A stretch of 48,113 nucleotides of DNA from Nemertoderma westbladi. Its lineage: Eukaryota; Xenacoelomorpha; Nemertodermatida; Nemertodermatidae. How positions within the stretch are numbered: the first letter of the stretch is position 1; every line of letters starts with the position of its first letter. The notes below the pieces were generated by a model. The model saw only the letters and a program-made list of their open reading frames with translations. It had not been told where the DNA came from and did no database searches. The stretch spans positions 1-48,113 of the forward strand of contig JAUCBJ010002732.1 of the NCBI GenBank assembly GCA_032718475.1. Direction: 5' to 3'. The position numbers and the translations under genes are program-made. Below are positions 13,601 through 20,561 of this stretch, one piece after another.

Positions 13601-16244
13601 AGAGGAGATTGATAAAACTGATACAATTTCTCATGAGATTGTTGACAAAACAGAGGACATTGATAAAACTGATACGATTTCTCCCGAGACTGTAGACAAA
13701 CCAGAGTGCAGTGATAAAACTGATTCAATTTCAAACGTACCTTTTGACAAACCAGAGGAAATTGAAAAAACTGATACGAGTTTACATGCGACTGTTGACA
13801 AACTGGAAGACATTGATAAAACTGTTTCGATATCACACGAGACTGGTGAAAAACCAGAGGACAGTGATAAAACTGATACTAATTCACACGAAACTGTTGG
13901 CAAACCAGAGGAGACTGATAAAACTGACACGATTTCACACGAGACTGTTGACAAACCAGAGCGCAGTGATAAAACTGTTTCGATTACACACGAGACTGTT
14001 GACAAACCAGAGGACAGTGATGAAACTGATATGATTTCACACGATACTATTGACAAACCAGAGTGCAGTGATAAAACTGTTTCGATTTCACACGAGACTG
14101 TTGACAAACCAGATGACAGTGATAAAATTCATACAATTTCACACGAGACTGTTGACAAACCAGAGCGCAGTGATAAAACTGTTTCGATTACACACGAGAC
14201 TGTTGACAAACCAGAGGACAGTGATGAAACTGATATGATTTCACACGATACTATTGACAAACCAGAGTGCAGTGATAAAACTGTTTCGATTTCACACGAG
14301 ACTGTTGACAAACCAGATGGCAGTGATAATATTCATACTATTTCACACGAGACTGTTGAAAAACCAGAGTGCAGTGATGTTTCAATTTCAAACGCGACTT
14401 TTGACAAACCAGAGGAAATTTACAAAACTGATACGGGTTTACACGAGACTGTTGACAAACTGGAAGTCATTGATAAAACTGTTTCGATTTCAGACGACAC
14501 TGTTGAAAAACCAGAGGACAGTGATAAAATTCATACTATTTCACACGAGACTGTTGACAAACTAGAGGAAATTGACAAAACTGATACGGGTTTACACGAG
14601 ACTGTTGACAAACTGGAAGACATTGATAAAACTGATACGATTTCACACGAGGCAGTTGAAATACTAGAGGATGTTGATGAAACTGGCACGCTTTCGCACG
14701 AGATTGTTGACAAACCAGAGGACATTGGAAAATCTGATATGATTTCACACGAGACTGTTGTCAAACCAAGGGGCATTTATAAAACCCATACAATTTCACA
14801 TGAGACTGTTGACAACCAAGATGACATTGATAAAATTGATGCGATTTCGCACACGACTGTTGACAAACCACATGACTTTAAAACAACTGATACAATTTCA
14901 TACGACACTGTTGACACTCCAGAGCTAATTGATAAAACTGATACGATTTCGCACGCGACTGTTGACAAACCTGACGACATTGATAAATCTGATACAATTT
15001 CACATGATACTTTTGATAAACAAGAGGCCAAACCGGAGGACATTGAAAATATGGATACAATTATACAAGAGGGCAAGGTTGTTGACAAAGCTGAGGATTT
15101 TGACAAACGGGAAATAGTTTCTGTTGGAAATGCTAACAAGCAAGATAAGATTAACACAGCGGGAGTAGGTTTATATGAATCTATCGACATACAGATTGCT
15201 GACAGGCAGGTTGAGTGTGAGTCACACAAGGAGCATTACTTACAAACACAGGCGAATGCCTGCAACAGTTCTTATAAAGAAATTAACGCAAACGGTAACC
15301 ATCATGGTAATATAGAGCCTCTTATCAATAATAATCACGGCATGGATAAAAATATTGACTATATTGAAAAACTGGAACTTATAGGTCAAATTGATCATGT
15401 TTATAATGAAGAGCAGCATACTGGCGAAAGTTACTGTGGTGACAAAATAAACGAATTCGGAAAACACAGCAATAAATTAACTCAATTAAATGCGAAGATA
15501 AATGTAGCCTCCCCGTATCAGAATAACATTGTTGATGATGAATTATCTTGTCATTTATTGACTAAAACCCCTAGAATTATTAATAACAAATCGCAAGAGG
15601 TTTTTGATCTTGAGTTACCACATTCATCTGGAACTACCCAAACTACAACCCCCGGGAAACCATGGTTAGAAATGGGCGCTATTAATTGGGAGGAGAAACA
15701 GGAATCAAACGAGTATTGTTGTGCAGAGCGAGGCTTCTGCGATTATCAATTCGCTGCCAGCATTATTGGCAATAATAAGGCGGCGCTGGCAGGACACCCG
15801 GTTGCTTTAGAAACTAGATTCCCTACTGACAATCTCCAGCCTTCAAATGATAATCATTATTGCTTTGATGAGGAATATTCAATAAATAGTGAATTTGAGC
15901 GAAACCGTTGTTACCTAGATTCTGGTTCTTTAGGCTTTAGTTCGTTAGTACCTGCCCTACCTCGAGTACCTACCCTACCTCGTGCTTATAGCTTTAATGC
16001 AATAAATTTTTGTAATTTGAATACCAGCTTTTATTGTTACGAGAATACACGAAACTACTTAGACTGCCCTCCATTTGAATTTGATATGGATAACGAACTG
16101 GGTCCCACTACAGAGCAGAATTTATCTGATGCCGAGTGTCCCCCTTATATGGTAGACGAGGAGGGAAGATTACTGCATCAAGGAGATAATGAGGTACACA
16201 CACTACTGTACAATAATTTGTCTTTATTATTAAAATTTATTTAA
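7656..16244 (+). CDS. Giant acidic tandem-repeat protein or giant exon, unknown family
   Basis: This is an uninterrupted frame of 2862 codons. The first 335 or so residues and the last 390 are ordinary, non-repetitive sequence. The middle is about 125 tandem 17-residue units of the type HETVDKPEDSDETDTIS, rich in D, E, T and K and probably disordered. I do not recognise the family. The ATG at 7656 sits in good context (gaacATGG), and the frame is closed upstream at 7611. An AATAAA lies only 13 bases after the stop (16257-16262). The non-repetitive ends argue for a real coding region rather than a chance-open satellite. An alternative is that it is an exon of the NOS1AP-like gene downstream: GATAATGAG followed by GTACAC near 16194 is a phase-0 donor candidate matching the phase-0 acceptor at 16975. 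No signal peptide or membrane segment is evident. Confidence 0.6.
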   Translation: MDGLNIDELTIMAKINCNTIAIINMSTKDENFAIHKANFHHCSEPDVRSNSDITRQHCELSFSNVSSKKQRHNSAPSFLNYIPSSNIDKVDAVRTSFYRNSTNHAQHELIAPGVYPQKHFLKRSFAFEYRRPYLYRGDPLDRSTQNASVKSEYSASESCNVQNELPVPNSSTENGEMNVNSQPLSPSRNVQVMNDSISSAIDGQLENESLSLKWGGHRHMKLNNIESYLCFIHVNNLGNIQKGCSSVFYVTRCGNISSNGTAPIMKEIVRDTDAVAAVDNNCAPTIDENEVKLQANNSIPTVEKDGHNGSIATIALIYNSQCINTLNAFTKEVINKSENSDKTDTILHETIDKPECSDKTDAITHATVDKTKDIVEMDTISNETIDKPEDSDETDTISNETIDKQERSDKTVSISHETVDKPEDSDETNTISHETVDQPEDSDETDTISNETIDKQERSDKTVSISHETVDKPEDSDETDTISNETIDKQERSDKTVSISHETVDKPEDSDETDMISHETVDKPEYSDKTVSISHETVDKPEDSDETDMISHETVDKPEYSDKTVSISHETVDKPEDSDETDTISNETIDKQECSDKTVSISHETVDKPEDSDETDMISHETVDKPEYSDKTVSISHETVDKPEDSDLTDTISPETIDKPECSDKTESISHETVDKPEDSDETDTISNETIDKQERSDKTVSISHETVDKPEDSDETDMISHETVDKPECSDKTVSISLETIDKPEDIDETDTISHETIDKPECSDKNVSISHETVDKPPEESDETDTISYETINKPECSGKTGSISHETVDKPECSDKTVSISHETVDKPEDIDETDTISHETVDKPEDSDKTVSISHETVDKPEDIDETDTISHETVDKPEDSDKTVSISHETVDKPEDIDETDTISHETVDKPEDSDKTVSISHETVDKPEDSDETDTISHETVDKPECSDKNVSISHETVDKPPEKSDEPDTISHETIDKPEDSDKTVSISHETVDKPEDIDETDTISHETVDKPECSDKTVSISHETVDKPEDIDETDTISHETVDKPECSDKTVSISHETVDKPEDIDETDTISHETVDKPECSDKTVSISHETVDKPEDIDETDTISHETVDKPVCSDKTVSISHETVDKPEDIDETDTISHETVDKPECSDKTVSISHETVDKPEDIDETDTISHETVDKPEDSDKTVSISHETVDKPEDIDETDTISHETVDKPEDSDKTVSISHETVDKPEDSDETDTISHETVDKPECSDKNVSISHETVDKPPEKSDEPDTISHETIDKPEDSDKTVLISHETVDKPEDIDETDTISHETVDKPECSDKTVSISHETVDKPEDIDETDTISHETVDKPECSDKTVSISHETVDKPEDIDETDTISHETVDKPECSDKTVSISHETVDKPEDIDETDTISHETVDKPEDSDKTVSISHETVDKPEDIDETDTISHETVDKPEDSDKTVSISHETVDKPEDSDETDTISHETVDKPECSDKNVSISHETVDKPPEKSDEPDTISHETIDKPEDSDKTVSISHETVDKPEDIDETDTISHETVDKPECSDKTVSISHETVDKPEDETVDKPECSDKTVSISHETVDKPKDSDETDTISHKTVDKPECSDKNVSISHETVDIPKDIDETGTISHETIDKPECSDKTDTISHATFDKTEDRDKTDAISHETVDKPEDIDNTDTSLHETVDKLEDIDKNVSISHETVDKPEDSDETDTISHETVDKPERNDKNVSISHETVDKPPDDSDETVTISHETIDKPECRDKTVSISHESVNIPKDIDETGTISHETIEKPECSDKTDTISHATINKQECSDKTVSISNEIVDKPEDMDKTDAGLHETVDKLEDIDKSVSISHETVDIPEDSDETGTISHDTIDKPQCSDKTDTISHATIDKTECSDKIDSISNATFDKPEEIYNTDTSLHATVDKLEDIDKTVSISHETGEKLEDSGKTDINSHETVDKPEEIDKTDTISHEIVDKTEDIDKTDTISPETVDKPECSDKTDSISNVPFDKPEEIEKTDTSLHATVDKLEDIDKTVSISHETGEKPEDSDKTDTNSHETVGKPEETDKTDTISHETVDKPERSDKTVSITHETVDKPEDSDETDMISHDTIDKPECSDKTVSISHETVDKPDDSDKIHTISHETVDKPERSDKTVSITHETVDKPEDSDETDMISHDTIDKPECSDKTVSISHETVDKPDGSDNIHTISHETVEKPECSDVSISNATFDKPEEIYKTDTGLHETVDKLEVIDKTVSISDDTVEKPEDSDKIHTISHETVDKLEEIDKTDTGLHETVDKLEDIDKTDTISHEAVEILEDVDETGTLSHEIVDKPEDIGKSDMISHETVVKPRGIYKTHTISHETVDNQDDIDKIDAISHTTVDKPHDFKTTDTISYDTVDTPELIDKTDTISHATVDKPDDIDKSDTISHDTFDKQEAKPEDIENMDTIIQEGKVVDKAEDFDKREIVSVGNANKQDKINTAGVGLYESIDIQIADRQVECESHKEHYLQTQANACNSSYKEINANGNHHGNIEPLINNNHGMDKNIDYIEKLELIGQIDHVYNEEQHTGESYCGDKINEFGKHSNKLTQLNAKINVASPYQNNIVDDELSCHLLTKTPRIINNKSQEVFDLELPHSSGTTQTTTPGKPWLEMGAINWEEKQESNEYCCAERGFCDYQFAASIIGNNKAALAGHPVALETRFPTDNLQPSNDNHYCFDEEYSINSEFERNRCYLDSGSLGFSSLVPALPRVPTLPRAYSFNAINFCNLNTSFYCYENTRNYLDCPPFEFDMDNELGPTTEQNLSDAECPPYMVDEEGRLLHQGDNEVHTLLYNNLSLLLKFI
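8665..15040 (+). repeat. 51-bp coding minisatellite with higher-order structure
   Basis: Roughly 125 copies of a 51-bp unit encode 17 residues each. Much of the array alternates two unit types as a 102-bp dimer (ECSDKTVSIS and EDIDETDTIS types). A rare marker unit with an extra proline codon (KPPEKSDEPD) recurs near 10550, 11470 and 12190. The spacing is 921 and 717 bases, which is 18 and 14 units plus the extra codon. The centre (about 10080-12480) is nearly identical between copies while the flanks are diverged. A truncated unit occurs near 12405. The units lack stops in several frames of both strands. Confidence 0.95.
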
Positions 16245-16256
16245 AGAAAAATAACT

Positions 16257-16506
16257 AATAAATTTATTTCTACTCTTTATTTAACCCGTAGGCATTTTAA
16301 AAGCATGTCATTATTAATGACCAAGTAAAAAACTTACTGAATACATCACCTAAACTACTCACTAATTGTAATAAATGATAAGCCAAAATATAGAAAAAAA
16401 TCACCAAAAGAATGGATAAATATCCAGAAAATACTGAAACCATCACAAAAGAGTCTGTCTACGTCCACCTTACAGTTTCACTTTTGTACATGCACTATCT
16501 GCCTAA
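16257..16506. other. Short spacer after the giant ORF
   Basis: No gene is visible. It contains the AATAAA at 16257-16262 and AT-rich sequence. It would be the 3' flank of the giant frame, or part of an intron if that frame is spliced to the downstream exons. Confidence 0.5.
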
Positions 16507-16813
16507 AGGCCCGTTCACATCCAACGGAACGGTACACCGCGCGGTGTACCGCAGGGCCAGCGGTACACCGCTGAGTGTGAACGACCTAACAGGTAGTTGT
16601 GCGCTAAACCGCGCGGTTTACCGCAGCCCATTTAAACAATGTTAAATCAATTAAGGTAATTTCCTGTTGAATTCACAGTCGACAGATAGACAATCAGTTA
16701 CCGCAACGGTACCGTTGGGTGTGAACGGGCTCCGCGTAATGTACCGCTGGCTTACCGCTTCAATACCGCCAGACTACTTTACCGCTCACACACCGTTGAA
16801 TGTGAACGGGGCT
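16507..16813. mobile_element. 307-bp MITE, PIF/Harbinger-like
   Basis: The terminal inverted repeats read AGGCCCGTTCACATCCAACG at the left and the complement of AGCCCCGTTCACATTCAACG at the right. The 3-bp duplication TAA flanks both ends (16504-16506 and 16814-16816). A TWA-type 3-bp duplication with ends like GGGCCCGTT is typical of PIF/Harbinger non-autonomous elements. The interior is rich in perfect palindromes, for example GGTACACCGCGCGGTGTACC near 16530-16550 and AAACCGCGCGGTTT near 16606-16619. No coding capacity is present. Confidence 0.75.
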
Positions 16814-16975
16814 TAACGTGTCCTCCTTCGAACATACATTACTTCCTACCTAACGTGTCCTCCTTCGTCGACCGACATCATTAGACTTACGATACATTAT
16901 AAACATATACTATACGAGATAAACATTATATTCTCGCTAAATTTCATAAATACTATGTACGTATTATTTTTGCAG

Positions 16976-17189
16976 CAAATTATTGTCTACGAGAATGGTG
17001 AAACAACGCCCATGTCACCCACCAAGCAGGTGGACACACAGACTGAAGGGGCGTCCCCTATATGGACCCGTAGAGATGACGTCACTCCCAGTGAGATAGA
17101 CTCCAGAAGGGGCTGCCAGTCCACCAGTGAATCGCCTCGACGCCTATTGGATAACACTCATAGGGTGCAGCGCTCAAAGACAACCAATG
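16976..17189 (+). CDS. NOS1AP: NOS1AP-like gene, internal exon A
   Basis: The exon is 214 bases. It follows a good acceptor (TTATTTTTGCAG, ending 16975) and reads QIIVYENGETTPMSPTKQVD and onward in phase 0. It ends after one base of a codon at a GT (17190). That single G plus the AT starting exon B gives an Asp codon, so the reading frame crosses the 3.2-kb intron exactly. The peptide is the polar linker expected between the PTB domain and the coiled coil of the NOS1AP/CAPON family. It is not itself diagnostic, and the assignment rests on splicing to exon B. No PTB-encoding exons are visible upstream in the window. Confidence 0.65.
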
Positions 17190-17225
17190 GTAGTTTTTTC
17201 GAGACAGGGGAGAAACTGGACGCAA

Positions 17226-17375
17226 ATACCATGTGGGATTTGGGATTAAGGAATTTGGGAATAAGGGATTTGGGAATAAGGTATTTGGGATTTGGGAATA
17301 AGGTATTTGGGATATGGGAATAAGGTATTTGGGATTTGGGATTAAGGTATTTGGGAATATGGAATTTGGGATCTG
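17226..17375 (-). repeat. 22-bp satellite, short left block (reverse orientation)
   Basis: About six or seven copies read GGTATTTGGGATTTGGGAAT with length variants. They are the reverse complement of the unit that forms the long array at 18960-20095. A degenerate continuation is visible around 17570-17650. Confidence 0.85.
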
Positions 17376-17415
17376 CCATTACATTAGTGATTATCAGTAT
17401 TTATTTGTTGATCGG

Positions 17416-17515
17416 CCATTATTGGTTGGTTGACTGAAGAAGATACGCAATGCGTATCTCATTATGCCTCATAATAGCCCCTCGTCAACAAGTCAACCCC
17501 ATCGACTAACGGCAC
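17416..17515. repeat. Left arm of the roughly 95-bp inner inverted repeat
   Basis: This arm contains GAAGATACGCAATGCGTATC and TCAACAAGTCAACCCC. It matches the reverse complement of 18865-18955 over about 90 bases with few differences. The arms look like long terminal inverted repeats of an element whose interior is the 84-bp satellite. Confidence 0.85.
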
Positions 17516-17654
17516 TGGCTGTTTCCGCTGACGGGGTTCAGTTGAACAGCGCGTCCCTTTGGGATCTGGGAATATGAAATTTGGGATTTGGAAATAATGA
17601 ATTTGAGTAAATCATTTGGGCTTTGGAAATAGGGAATTTGGGATTTTTAATCTG

Positions 17655-18860
17655 TAAATAAAACGTATTACAAGTTTATGCAGGTTAGTAAAGGAGCAGG
17701 CTATAGAGCCGGGTAGATAGAACCCAAACAATAAACAATAGTTAACACATGTTACAAGATTATGCAGGTTAGTATTAGTAAAGGAGCAGGCTATAGAGGA
17801 GGGTAGGTAGAACCAAAACAATAAACGATACATGTTAAAAGATTATGCAGGTTAGTAAAGGAGCAGGCTATAGAGGCGGGTAGAAAAACCAAAACAATAA
17901 ACGATAGTTAACACATGTTACAAGATTATGCAGGTTAGTAAAGGAGCAGGTTATATAGGCGGGTAATTAGAACCAAAACAATAAACGATAGTTAACACAT
18001 GTTACAAGATTATGCAGGTTAGTAAAGGAGCAGGTTATAGAGGAGGGTAGATAGAACCAAAACAATAAACGATAGTTAACACATGTTACAAGATTATACA
18101 GGTTAGTAAAGGAGCAGGCTATAGAGGAGGGTAGATAGAACCAAAACAATTAACGATAGTTAACACATGTTATAAGATCATGCAGGTTAGTAAAGGAGCA
18201 GGTTAAAGATGAGGGTAGATAGAACCAAAACAATTAACGATAGTTAACACATGTTATAAGATCATGCAGGTTAGTAAAGGAGCAGGTTAAAGAGGAGGGT
18301 AGATAGAACCAAAACAATTAACGATAGTTAACACATGTTATAAGATCATGCAGGTTAGTAAAGGAGCAGGTTAAAGAGTAGGGTAGATAGAACCAAAACA
18401 ATAAACGATAGTTAACACATGTTAAAAGATTATACAGGTTAGTAAAGGAGCAGGTTATAGAGGAGGGTAGACAGAACCAAAACAATAAACGATAGTTAAC
18501 ACATGTTACAAGATTATGCAGGTTAGTAAAGGGGCAGGCTATGGAGGAGGGTAGGTAGAACCAAAACAATAAACGATAGTTAACACATGTTAAAAGATCA
18601 TGCAGGTTAGTAAAGGAGCAGGTTAAAGAGGAGGGTAGATAGAACCAAAACAATTAACGATAGTTAACACATGTTATAAGATCATGCAGGTTAGTAAAGG
18701 AGCAGGTTAAAGAGGAGGGTAGATAGAACCAAAACAATTAACGATAGTTAACACATGTTATAAGATTATACAGGTTAGTAAAGGATCAGGCTATAGAGGA
18801 GGGTAGATAGAACCAAAACAATAAACGATAGTTAACACATGTTACAAGATTATGCAGGCT
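17655..18860 (+). repeat. 84-bp satellite carrying the AGGAGCAGGTTA core
   Basis: About 14 copies have an 84-bp period (for example AAAGGAGCAGG at 17940 and 18024). Each has an AAAGGAGCAGGTTA block, then AACCAAAACAATAAACGATA, then a 34-base spacer containing TTAACACATGTTA. The same two blocks occur with a shorter spacer in the array at 38.3-39.0 kb and as singletons at 27.5, 28.3 and 44.9 kb. Confidence 0.93.
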
Positions 18861-18864
18861 AGTC

Positions 18865-18955
18865 GGTGGGGTTGACTTGTTGACAAGAGGCTATTATGAG
18901 TCGTAATGAGATACGCATTGCGTATCTTCTTCGTTGAACCAATAATGGCAGATTC
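18865..18955. repeat. Right arm of the roughly 95-bp inner inverted repeat
   Basis: This is the reverse-complement partner of 17416-17515. It reads GGGGTTGACTTGTTGACAAG and onward through GATACGCATTGCGTATCTTC. Confidence 0.85.
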
Positions 18956-18959
18956 TAAA

Positions 18960-20095
18960 TTTCTTATTCCCAAATTCCAAATACATTCCTTATTCCCAAA
19001 TCACAAATACCTTAATCCCAAATCCCAAATACCTTATTCCCAAATCCCAAATACCTTATTCCCAAATCCCAAATACCTTATTCCCAAATCCCAAATACAT
19101 TAATCCATGTGAATCCATGTTATCTATGTGAATAAATGAGACTTAAAGAGTTAAAAAAAAAAATACATTAATCCCAAATACCTTATTCCCAAATCCCAAA
19201 TACCTTATTCCCAAATCCCAAATACCTTATTCCCAAATCCCAAATACCTTATTCCCAAATCCCAAATACCTTATTCCCAAATCCCAAATACCTTATTCCC
19301 AAATCCCAAATACCTTGTTCCCAAATCCAAAATACCTTATTCCCAAATCCCAAATACCTTATTCCCAAATCCCAAATACCTTATTCCCAAATCCCAAATA
19401 CCTTAATCCCAAATCCCAAATACCTTATTCCCAAATTCCAAATACCTTATTCCCAAATCACAAATCCCTTAATCCCAAATACCTTATTCCCAAATCCCAA
19501 ATACCTTATTCCCAAATCTCAAATACCTTAATCCCAAATACCTTATTCCCAAATCCCAAATACATTAATCCCAAATACCTTATTCCCAAATCCCAAATAC
19601 CTTATTCCCAAATACCTTATTCCCAAATCCCAAATACCTTATTTCCAAATCCCAAATACCTTATTCCCAAATCCCAAATACCTTATTCCCAAATCCCAAA
19701 TACCTTATTCCCAAATCCCAAATACCTTATTCCCAAATCCCAAATACCTTATTCCCAAATCCCAAATACCTTATTCCCAAATCCCAAATACCTTAATCCC
19801 AAATACCTTATTCCCAAATTCCAAATACCTTATTCCCAAATCACAAATCCCTTAATCCCAAATACCTTATTCCCAAATCCCAAGTACCTTATTCCCAAAT
19901 CCCAAATACCTTAATCCCAAATCCCAAATACCTTATTCCCAAATCCCAAATACATTAATCCCAAATACCTTATTCCCAAATCCCAAATACCTTATTACCA
20001 AATCCCAAATACCTTATTCCCAAATCCCAAATACCTTATTCCCAAATCCCTTAATCCCAAATACCTTATTCCCAAATCCCAAATTCACCATTTCT
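18960..20095 (+). repeat. 22-bp satellite, long right array
   Basis: About 50 near-identical copies read AAATACCTTATTCCCAAATC plus CC. Variants include TTAATCCC and half-units. A roughly 60-bp non-repeat interruption lies near 19105-19165. The open frame across much of it is a product of the stop-free unit, not a gene. Confidence 0.95.
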
Positions 20096-20412
20096 GGGAT
20101 TTGCGTCCAGTTTCCCCTGGTGAGATATTTTTCTGTGTGTGTCCATCCCCCCCCCCCCCCCCCCCCCCCCCTATCTGTTTTTTTCTGTTTCAATGTTTAC
20201 TGGACCCATTTCTGAAATCGTTTCTATATTTCAGTATTTATTGTTATTTATCAATATAATTATTTTATAAATTCAATTATTATTTTTATTAAACATGTTT
20301 CTAGATCCACATCGACACAATTATTATGTACACCACTACTTTCATATAAAAGTTTACGATACCGTATATTATATCAGTGTAGCTGTATTTTAATGTTTAT
20401 GTTATATTTCAG

Positions 20413-20561
20413 ATTTCTTTGCCGTGAGCCAACATTTTCAGGTGCAATTACTGCAACAACAAGTTCGCCAGCAGCAGCAGCAGACGCAGGTAGCGATGGC
20501 CCAAATACAACTCCTTAAAGAGCAAGTAGACGCTGAAACAAGGACTCGGTTAGAAGCCCAG
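20413..20561 (+). CDS. NOS1AP: NOS1AP-like gene, coiled-coil exon B
   Basis: The exon is 149 bases between acceptor ATATTTCAG (20412) and donor GTCAGA (20562). It completes an Asp codon begun in exon A and ends in phase 0, giving exactly 50 codons. The peptide reads [20 protein letters not shown], then [20 protein letters not shown]. This is a near match to the coiled-coil core of mammalian NOS1AP (glutamine run, TQVAVAQVHLLKDQLAAEAA, RLEAQ). NOS1AP is an adaptor that in mammals links neuronal nitric oxide synthase to Dexras1 and Scribble through its PTB domain and C-terminus. The coiled coil is its most conserved region outside the PTB domain. Confidence 0.9.

Larger units (their letters stand above)
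17205..20125. repeat. 2.9-kb nested imperfect palindrome
   Basis: The outer arms share AGGGGAGAAACTGGACGCAA (near 17208-17230) and its inverted counterpart (near 20095-20120, one base shorter). Inside these lie the 22-bp satellite in opposite orientations on the two sides. Inside that is a roughly 95-bp inverted repeat, and in the centre an 84-bp satellite. The left 22-bp block is short (about 150 bp) and the right is long (about 1.1 kb), so one arm has expanded. Confidence 0.8.
17190..20412 (+). other. Intron A-B of the NOS1AP-like gene, filled by nested inverted repeats
   Basis: This is the inferred intron between exons A and B (donor GT at 17190-17191, acceptor AG at 20411-20412). Nearly all of it consists of nested inverted and tandem repeats, listed separately. 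The remainder includes a 25-base C run (20147-20171) and AT-rich sequence before the acceptor. Confidence 0.7.

Noticed and set aside
17190-17323. Continuation of exon A past 17189 into GSFFETGEKLDAN
   Set aside because: The frame soon enters the 22-bp satellite. The donor at 17190 gives an exact phase match to exon B, so the extension is intronic.
19315-19914. A 199-codon frame of PNTLFPNPKYL repeats
   Set aside because: The translation of the 22-bp satellite. Its period is not a multiple of three, and it lies in an inferred intron.
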